From Yoonia sp. SS1-5 (GTDB lineage: Bacteria; Pseudomonadota; Alphaproteobacteria; Rhodobacterales; Rhodobacteraceae), in NCBI RefSeq assembly GCF_038443705.2, contig NZ_CP151767.2:3897501-3961500 (forward strand): 64,000 nt of DNA, read 5' to 3'. This document shows, piece by piece, positions 58,873 to 64,000 of the stretch (within the stretch, counting starts at the first letter, position 1; every line of letters begins with the position of its first letter). Both the position numbers and the translations under genes were made by a program. The notes below the pieces were generated by a model, which had not been told where the DNA came from, ran no database searches, and saw only the letters and a list, made by a program, of their open reading frames with translations.

Positions 58873-60057
58873 TCAGATATCGCTGTCGCCAGGGGCCGCG
58901 CTTGGGGTGGACTTGGCTTTTGCTGCGGCAAGCGTCTGCTTTAGCTCTGCTTCCATCTTGACCATTTCGGCCTCGGCCTCGGCGCGTTTGCGTTTGCCTT
59001 CGTCGGCGATCTCGAGGCTTTCATTGATCGTGGCGATCAGGTGTTCATTGGCCTGCTTGACCGCGTTGATATCAAACACCCCGCGTTCCATTTCGGTGCG
59101 GATGGTCGCATTGGCCTGGCGCAGGTTTTCTGCATTCGCAGTCAGCAACTCGTTTGTCAGATCATTGGCACCGCGCACGGCCTCGGCGGCCTCGGATGAA
59201 CGTTGGATCGTCACCGCCTGGGCCAGTTGGGTTTCCCAAAGCGGGACAGTGTTCACCAAGGTCGAGTTGATCTTGGTCACAAGGGATTTGTCATTCTCCT
59301 GCACCAGCCGGATCGAGGGCAGGGATTGCATTGTCACCTGCCGGGTCAGTTTCAGGTCGTGAACGCGGCGTTCAAGATCGTCGCGGGCGGCGCGCATGTC
59401 GCGCAATTCTTGCGCTTTCATCACGGCCTGATCTTCGGGGGCTGCGTTGACCTCTGCCTCTTTGGCGGGGATCGTCGTGCTGTCCAACTCGGCGATCTTG
59501 GCTTCGCCTGCGGCAATATAGAGGGCCAGTTCGTCGTAGAAATTCAGTGTCTTGTCATACAGCACATCAAGGCTTTCGATGTCCTTGAGCAGAACATGTT
59601 CATGCTTGAGCAGATCATCGGTGATGCGGTCAATCTGGCCCTGGACCTCTTCGAAGCGGGCGGCGAATTTGGCCATCGGTGCGGCGCGGCCCAACAGTTT
59701 TTCCCAAAAGCTGCGTTTGCGGCGGACATCAAGTTCCGAGATCGAAAAGCCGCGGATCGTTGTGACGATATTGCGCAGGCTGTCGCCGGCGGGGCCGACA
59801 TCCTTGTTGCGGACACCGGCCAGCATGGATTGGCTGATCTCTTGCAATTCCGATTGCGCGGATGATCCAAAGGCCACGATGGAATTGGTGTCGCTGATAT
59901 CAATCTCGGCCATCCGCGTGGTGATCTCGGTGCTGGTCGGGGCGTCTGCCGCCTCGAGCGAGACAAGCTCGCCTTTGGGTTCGGGCAAGACGACGGCGGT
60001 GACTTTTTCCACATCGGCGAGGGCGGCCTCGGCTTGTTGGCGGATCGTTTCGGACAT
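58873..60057 (-). CDS. telA: TelA-family toxic anion resistance protein
   Basis: A 394-residue TelA/KlaA protein, rich in helices and probable coiled coils: RRKRSFWEKLLGRAAPMAKF, HEHVLLKDIESLDVLYDKTL and QVTMQSLPSIRLVQENDKSL are characteristic. Members are linked with tellurite and other envelope stress resistance; biochemistry is unclear. It starts 1 base after the XpaC stop, so they form a pair, and continues to DUF2927. Confidence 0.92.
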   Translation of the reverse strand: MSETIRQQAEAALADVEKVTAVVLPEPKGELVSLEAADAPTSTEITTRMAEIDISDTNSIVAFGSSAQSELQEISQSMLAGVRNKDVGPAGDSLRNIVTTIRGFSISELDVRRKRSFWEKLLGRAAPMAKFAARFEEVQGQIDRITDDLLKHEHVLLKDIESLDVLYDKTLNFYDELALYIAAGEAKIAELDSTTIPAKEAEVNAAPEDQAVMKAQELRDMRAARDDLERRVHDLKLTRQVTMQSLPSIRLVQENDKSLVTKINSTLVNTVPLWETQLAQAVTIQRSSEAAEAVRGANDLTNELLTANAENLRQANATIRTEMERGVFDINAVKQANEHLIATINESLEIADEGKRKRAEAEAEMVKMEAELKQTLAAAKAKSTPSAAPGDSDI

Positions 60058-60058
60058 G

Positions 60059-60943
60059 TTAGCTCCCTTTTGAATTCAGGCTGACGCCTTCGCGCTGCAG
60101 GCGATCGCGCAGAACGTTGATTTCGATATCCATGTCGATGCGATCATCCAGCAACATCTTGTCGGTACGGGCGGCAAAATTCTGTTCCAGATCGTCAAGC
60201 AGCGCTTCGTAATTGGCGCGTGCATCCGCGTCCTGCTTGCGGCCATAGAGATCGACAAACTTGATTGTCGCGTCACGTGCGCCCATCAGATAGACGCCCA
60301 GAAACTTGCGCGCGCCGGTCAGGTCGCGCGGGTCTTCTTCGACCGTCCGGATCATTTTGGCCGCCACATCGCGAAAATCGGCCACGCGAGCGGTCAGCCG
60401 GCGATCATTCAGTCCTTCGATCTGCGATTGCATCACATCAAGATAATTCTGCGCCTCATCCACGACACGGGCGACACGATCCTGTTGGTGGGTGTCGATC
60501 CCCTCCATCCGTTTGTCTGCAAGCGGGTCAATGCCAAACGCGGCCAAATGTAAACCGGCGGCGGCCACCCCGTAAAGAAGGGACCCGATCAGGCCGGTAT
60601 CGCCCGTATAGGCGGCCAGTGCGGCACCAATGCCGGTCAAAGCAGAGGCAATCATTTTGCGGGGCATTGCGGGGCGGCGGGCCACTTTGCGTGCGTTATA
60701 GGCGGCCTCGGCCTTAAGCCCCTCACGCAGCAGCCATGCGGCCAGCGTCAGGACCGCAGCCCCGATCAACCCGATCACCAGTGTTTGCGGTGCCTCGTTC
60801 AACGAGGTGAAAACAAGGATGACCGCTGGTACAAACAGCAGGTTCGAATGCGCACCGGGTGCAACAACAACCGGTGCAGCAGATGCTGACGATCCAGATG
60901 CCTGACCGTCGGGGCTGTATTTGCCGCCAAAACGTTTGGCCAT
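60059..60943 (-). CDS. XpaC-family (5-bromo-4-chloroindolyl phosphate hydrolysis) protein
   Basis: A 294-residue protein with two pairs of membrane helices (LLFVPAVILVFTSLNEAP, LVIGLIGAAVLTLAAWLL and others) and a C-terminal helical region with MEGIDTHQQDRVARVVDEAQ and DKMLLDDRIDMDIEINVLRD. XpaC proteins are the regular partner of TelA. The old name comes from an indirect assay; no hydrolase motif is seen. It is 2 bases after the small membrane gene and coupled with telA. Confidence 0.85.
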   Translation of the reverse strand: MAKRFGGKYSPDGQASGSSASAAPVVVAPGAHSNLLFVPAVILVFTSLNEAPQTLVIGLIGAAVLTLAAWLLREGLKAEAAYNARKVARRPAMPRKMIASALTGIGAALAAYTGDTGLIGSLLYGVAAAGLHLAAFGIDPLADKRMEGIDTHQQDRVARVVDEAQNYLDVMQSQIEGLNDRRLTARVADFRDVAAKMIRTVEEDPRDLTGARKFLGVYLMGARDATIKFVDLYGRKQDADARANYEALLDDLEQNFAARTDKMLLDDRIDMDIEINVLRDRLQREGVSLNSKGS

Positions 60944-60945
60944 CT

Positions 60946-61149
60946 CTACAGGCCCCCAAGCCAGCCGATGCTTAGCCCAAAGAGCAGGATGACCAAAGCG
61001 ACGTAAGCCACCCGCTGGAATGTCTTTGGCATATCTTCCTCACTTTTCGATCGGCCAAGAAGGGCAAATGAGGCCACCACCGATAGCACCACAACCCCTG
61101 CCACCAGCATCGCAGCTACGAACAGAATCAACAAGATCAGGCGAAACAT
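60946..61149 (-). CDS. Small two-helix membrane protein of the TelA cluster
   Basis: A 67-residue protein: helix 1 LILLILFVAAMLVAGVVVLS and helix 2 VAYVALVILLFGLSIGWLGG with a charged loop RSKSEEDMPK between. It lies between terC and xpaC on the same strand, 2 bases before xpaC. No family recognised. Confidence 0.7.
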   Translation of the reverse strand: MFRLILLILFVAAMLVAGVVVLSVVASFALLGRSKSEEDMPKTFQRVAYVALVILLFGLSIGWLGGL

Positions 61150-61202
61150 CTATCCCTCGGCTCATCCCAACACCTTTCACAGATATGTGCGCCGGCGCTG
61201 CA

Positions 61203-62048
61203 TTACGAGTGTTTTTGCAGCGCCGCACGTTCCGCGTTCAGCTTGCGCGTGTATCCAGACTGAATGATTTCAACCGCAAACAGCACCACAACCGAGAAGT
61301 AGAAGGTCGATTTCGACATCGGCACGATCTCTTTACCAAAGATGCGCAGGGCCAGATCCTTGGCTTCTTCATGGGGTACACCCATGCTTTCCACACCGTG
61401 GACCGCCGCCTGTCCAGCTTCACCCAATAAAACAACGCCCACAATCAGCAGGATGAAGAGGCCAAGCACCTCGTACATCCTGTTCTTTTCCAGAAAGCGG
61501 GTGACCCCGTCTGCAAGCAATAGCATTGCCAGACCGGACAGGATGATTGCAGTTGCAAGGATCGGAAAGACATCCGTGATGGCAATCGCGGACAGGACCG
61601 AGTCAAAGGAAAAGATCAGGTTCATCAGCACGATCAGAAAAATCACCTGCCCGGCGGATTTGCCTGATTTGCCTTCTACATCGTGGCCCAGATGCTCCAT
61701 CGACAACATATGCGAGATTTCCTTGACCGCGGTATACATGATGAATGCCCCGCCAAGGATGAAGACAAGCGTAGCAAAGTTCACCCCACCGGTGATCACC
61801 CCTTCCCATTCCAGAATGAAGAACGGCTCTGACAGCGCATCAAGAAGCTGGATCATTGTAAAAAGCAGTACGACACGCAGTGCAACCGCAATCAGGATGC
61901 CCCATGTGCGGACAGCCTGTTGCTGTGCGACCGGTGCGCGTTTGCTTTCAATTGATATGTAGAGAAGATTATCAAAACCCAGAACAGCCTGCAAAAAGCA
62001 CAGCATGATCAGGTTGGTAGCATTTTCCAGCGTCAGCAGATCGGCCAA
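61203..62048 (-). CDS. terC: TerC-family integral membrane protein
   Basis: A 281-residue protein with about eight helices. Acidic motifs of TerC are in place: FLQAVLGFDNLLYISIESKR (F-D-N) and LMNLIFSFDSVLSAIAITDV (F-D-S). TerC proteins are linked with tellurite resistance and metal (manganese) export during membrane protein metallation. The start is TTG 62048 with GGGGGA 7 bases upstream. It begins the TelA cluster run; the gap to the next gene is 53 bases. Confidence 0.9.
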   Translation of the reverse strand: MADLLTLENATNLIMLCFLQAVLGFDNLLYISIESKRAPVAQQQAVRTWGILIAVALRVVLLFTMIQLLDALSEPFFILEWEGVITGGVNFATLVFILGGAFIMYTAVKEISHMLSMEHLGHDVEGKSGKSAGQVIFLIVLMNLIFSFDSVLSAIAITDVFPILATAIILSGLAMLLLADGVTRFLEKNRMYEVLGLFILLIVGVVLLGEAGQAAVHGVESMGVPHEEAKDLALRIFGKEIVPMSKSTFYFSVVVLFAVEIIQSGYTRKLNAERAALQKHS

Positions 62049-62127
62049 AACGAAGTCCCCCGTCTAATTTTCTTTTATCAACACAATGCATAACGCATCT
62101 GGCAGGGCAAGGGTTCAACCCAAGCCC

Positions 62128-62928
62128 TTATTCCCCTTTTGCACGTCGCGTCTTTGGGCGGTTCACCGGTTTGCGCGTGCGGGTGGGCTTGGGTTTGTCC
62201 GACAGCCCCAATTGATCACGCACCACGCGCTGCCTGACCTCTTCGACCTCGCCCTGACCAAGCTGGCCAAGTTGGAACGGCCCGTAACTGACCCTGAGCA
62301 GCCTGTTTACGGTCACCCCAAGCGCGCCCAACGCGCGCCGGATTTCCCGGTTTTTGCCTTCGCGCAATGAAATGGTCAGCCAGGCATTGGCCCCTTGCTG
62401 GCGATCAAAGGTCACAGTCATGGGCTGGTAGCGGATCCCGTCCACCGCAATGCCGTCGCGCAACTGGTCCAGCTTTGCCTCACTGACGGATCCGTTGATT
62501 CGAACCCGGTAGCGGCGCAGCCATCCGGTGCTGGGCAGTTCCAGCCGGCGCTTGACCTCGCCGTCATTGGTCAGCAGCAACAGCCCCTCGGAATTGAGGT
62601 CGAGCCTGCCGACAGACATCACCCGTGGCAGCGTCTCGGGCAGGGAGGCAAAGACCGTTGGCCGGTCCTGTTCGTCGCGTTCAGTGGTCACCAGCCCCGC
62701 GGGCTTGTGATAGAGCCACAGGCGCGGCACGTCAGGTGCGCCGACCTGCTTGCCATCCGCGACGATCTTGTCAGCAGGGGTGACATTCAGGGCAGGGCTG
62801 TCAATCACCTTGCCATTCACGCTGACCCGTCCGGCCGCAATCATGCGTTCGGCCTCGCGGCGGCTTGCGATGCCTGCGCGGGACAGGACTTTGGCGATCC
62901 GGTCGCCGGGAGGTGGGGTATCAGTCAT
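62128..62928 (-). CDS. rluB: 23S rRNA pseudouridine synthase (RluB type)
   Basis: A 266-residue RsuA/RluB-family enzyme. An N-terminal S4 domain (IAKVLSRAGIASRREAERMI) precedes the catalytic domain with Asp in MSVGRLDLNSEGLLLLTND, followed by LREGKNREIRRALGALGV. The C-terminus is basic (KPKPTRTRKPVNRPKTRRAK). RluB isomerises U2605 of 23S rRNA; RluB/RluF/RsuA cannot be separated with full certainty by eye. Confidence 0.88.
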   Translation of the reverse strand: MTDTPPPGDRIAKVLSRAGIASRREAERMIAAGRVSVNGKVIDSPALNVTPADKIVADGKQVGAPDVPRLWLYHKPAGLVTTERDEQDRPTVFASLPETLPRVMSVGRLDLNSEGLLLLTNDGEVKRRLELPSTGWLRRYRVRINGSVSEAKLDQLRDGIAVDGIRYQPMTVTFDRQQGANAWLTISLREGKNREIRRALGALGVTVNRLLRVSYGPFQLGQLGQGEVEEVRQRVVRDQLGLSDKPKPTRTRKPVNRPKTRRAKGE

Positions 62929-63004
62929 GTGATGCCTCTAAGGTGCAAACAAGCGCATTGCAATTCCCGCTTGTTTTGCAGGATGCAGCGCGGCATCAAG
63001 CAGC

Positions 63005-63451
63005 ATGGTGTTCCGGTCACATATGGATGCAGCACTGGCGCAGGCAAAAGCCGCCGCTGCCCGTGGGGAAGTGCCGGTTGGCGCAGTGATTGCGGGGCCA
63101 GACGGGGTTGTGGCGCAGGCCGGAAACCGGACGCGAGAGTTGAACGACCCCACGGCCCATGCCGAAATTCTGGCCATACGTGCCGCCTCTGCGGCCCTTG
63201 GGCAGGAAAGGCTGACGGGCTATGATCTTTATGTGACGCTGGAACCATGCCCGATGTGTGCGACGGCCATCAGTCACGCACGCATCGCCCGGCTTTACTA
63301 CGGCGCCGCAGATCCGAAATCTGGGGGGGTTGCGCAAGGGCCGCGCATATTCAGCCATGATCAATGTCACCATGTGCCCGAGATCTACGATGGTATCGGT
63401 GGGTCCGCTGCCGCTGATCTCTTGCGGGATTTCTTCGCGGCCCGGCGCTAG
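63005..63451 (+). CDS. tadA: tRNA adenosine(34) deaminase
   Basis: A 148-residue zinc deaminase making inosine at the wobble position. The active site is HAEI (DPTAHAEILAIRAAS) and PCPMCATA (VTLEPCPMC). The segment GAADPKSGGVAQGPRIF and the C-terminal HHVPEIYDGIGGS fit TadA. ATG 63005 gives the SHMDAAL start; ATG 63023 is possible. Its TAG stop is the left edge of a perfect palindrome shared with the convergent gene. It is divergent from rluB. Confidence 0.9.
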   Translation: MVFRSHMDAALAQAKAAAARGEVPVGAVIAGPDGVVAQAGNRTRELNDPTAHAEILAIRAASAALGQERLTGYDLYVTLEPCPMCATAISHARIARLYYGAADPKSGGVAQGPRIFSHDQCHHVPEIYDGIGGSAAADLLRDFFAARR

Positions 63452-63464
63452 GGTCAAGACCCTA
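63449..63464. repeat. Perfect palindrome carrying both convergent stop codons
   Basis: TAGGGTCAAGACCCTA: TAG at 63449-63451 ends tadA on the plus strand, and CTA at 63462-63464 is the TAG stop of the MBL gene on the minus strand. It is the clearest member of the GGGTC-NN-GACCC palindromes in the window. Confidence 0.8.
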
Positions 63465-64000
63465 AAGCGTCACCTCTTCCATCACCGCAGGCGTCAGAAC
63501 ATTGACGTCGGGCAGCGCGTCGATCAGCGCTTGGGCCGTCTGTTCGAGCAGCGGGAAGGTTTTGTAATGGCAGGGGATCACGGTTTTGAAATCGAAATAG
63601 CGTCTTGCGGCATAAGCGGCCCCCGCCATTCCCATCGTGTAATGCCCACCCGCGCAGAGGATGCCGATATCGGGTTTGTAGAAATCCGCCATCCAATCCA
63701 TATCGGCCATGATGTCCGTATCGCCCGACACATAGATCGTGTGACCATCGCCCGCGATCATGAAGCCTGCCTCGGTCCCCGCATAGGCCGCGCCCACCGA
63801 GGATGAATGTGTTGCCTGCACCATAGAAACCTTGGCGCCATTCAGATCAACCGTGCCCCCTTTGTTGAAATCAATGCTCTCTACACCATCGAAGAACGCG
63901 CATAATTCGGGAATACCGACGATGATGGCACCGGTTTCGGCGGCAATTTCAGCAACCTCAGAGCTGTGATCGAAATGTCCGTGGGTCAACAGGATGTGGG
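63462..64000 (-). CDS. MBL-fold metal-dependent hydrolase (UPF0173-like), partial
   Basis: Open from the window edge to TAG at 63462-63464 (about 179 residues visible). The metallo-beta-lactamase motif HILLTHGHFDHSSEVAEIA is at the edge, later GDGHTIYVSGDTDIMADMDW, and the final His in VIPCHYKTFPLLEQTAQAL. This matches the UPF0173/YtkL group; substrate unknown. The N-terminus lies outside the window. Confidence 0.88.
   Translation of the reverse strand, partial: HILLTHGHFDHSSEVAEIAAETGAIIVGIPELCAFFDGVESIDFNKGGTVDLNGAKVSMVQATHSSSVGAAYAGTEAGFMIAGDGHTIYVSGDTDIMADMDWMADFYKPDIGILCAGGHYTMGMAGAAYAARRYFDFKTVIPCHYKTFPLLEQTAQALIDALPDVNVLTPAVMEEVTL

Overview
The window looks like chromosomal DNA of a marine alphaproteobacterium of the Rhodobacterales (Roseobacter group). 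Signs of this are GcrA, a PleD-type diguanylate cyclase, the NepR-EcfG-PhyR general stress module, a DUF2927 lipoprotein, a fused carnitine dehydrogenase/thioesterase, an MttB-superfamily methyltransferase and an overall GC-rich codon use. No plasmid replication or phage structural genes are seen.

Layout. 1-2500: end of a DUF5765 membrane gene, then infA, maf, an RNase E/G gene and yacG. 2660-15182: a genomic island in the 3' end of tRNA-Phe. It has a tyrosine integrase, small excision/regulatory proteins, a divergent XRE repressor, a cytosine-5 DNA methyltransferase translationally coupled to a GHKL (HSP90/MutL-fold) ATPase with a kinase-like dimerisation segment, a pair of paralogous secreted Cys-containing proteins, and three identical 1180-bp IS481-type elements. 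One IS interrupts a small membrane gene with a clean 7-bp duplication. Another truncates the ATPase and has unmatched flanks, the sign of an IS-mediated deletion that removed the 3' part of a probable defence operon. A second att copy and the decayed tail of another integrase lie just outside, so islands have occupied this tRNA more than once.

15695-34957: housekeeping and accessory genes: an ArsR-AHSA1-YciI-SDR operon, gcrA, an ABC-2 permease, a 263-bp inverted-repeat element, argD/GNAT/argF, a Nudix hydrolase, hrpB, rpmB, meaB, cobB, a lytic transglycosylase, the nepR-ecfG/phyR stress module (nepR is only 59 residues) and metG. 35126-43938: a small outer-membrane barrel, MFS transporter, aldo/keto reductase, a carnitine-to-glycine-betaine operon (BKACE, lipocalin, lipoprotein, dehydrogenase-thioesterase fusion) and a DMT transporter. 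44148-50202: an EF-hand/ECF sigma/anti-sigma/Spy-like operon, a PleD homologue with a broken receiver, a HAD phosphatase and an MttB-family methyltransferase. 50219-53182: zinc uptake (znuA; zur-znuC-znuB) with a palindromic Zur-like site between the divergent units. 53830-62048: a long minus-strand run: dtd, a sugar kinase, zinc-ribbon, SPFH-GYF2, DUF2927, TelA, XpaC and TerC proteins, apparently a membrane/tellurite-type stress cluster. The window ends with rluB, tadA and part of an MBL-fold hydrolase.

A recurrent feature is a short palindrome, TA-GGGTC-NN-GACCC-TA or a close variant, whose outer TAG is the stop codon of eight genes; the same 12 bp form the tips of the 263-bp inverted-repeat element.
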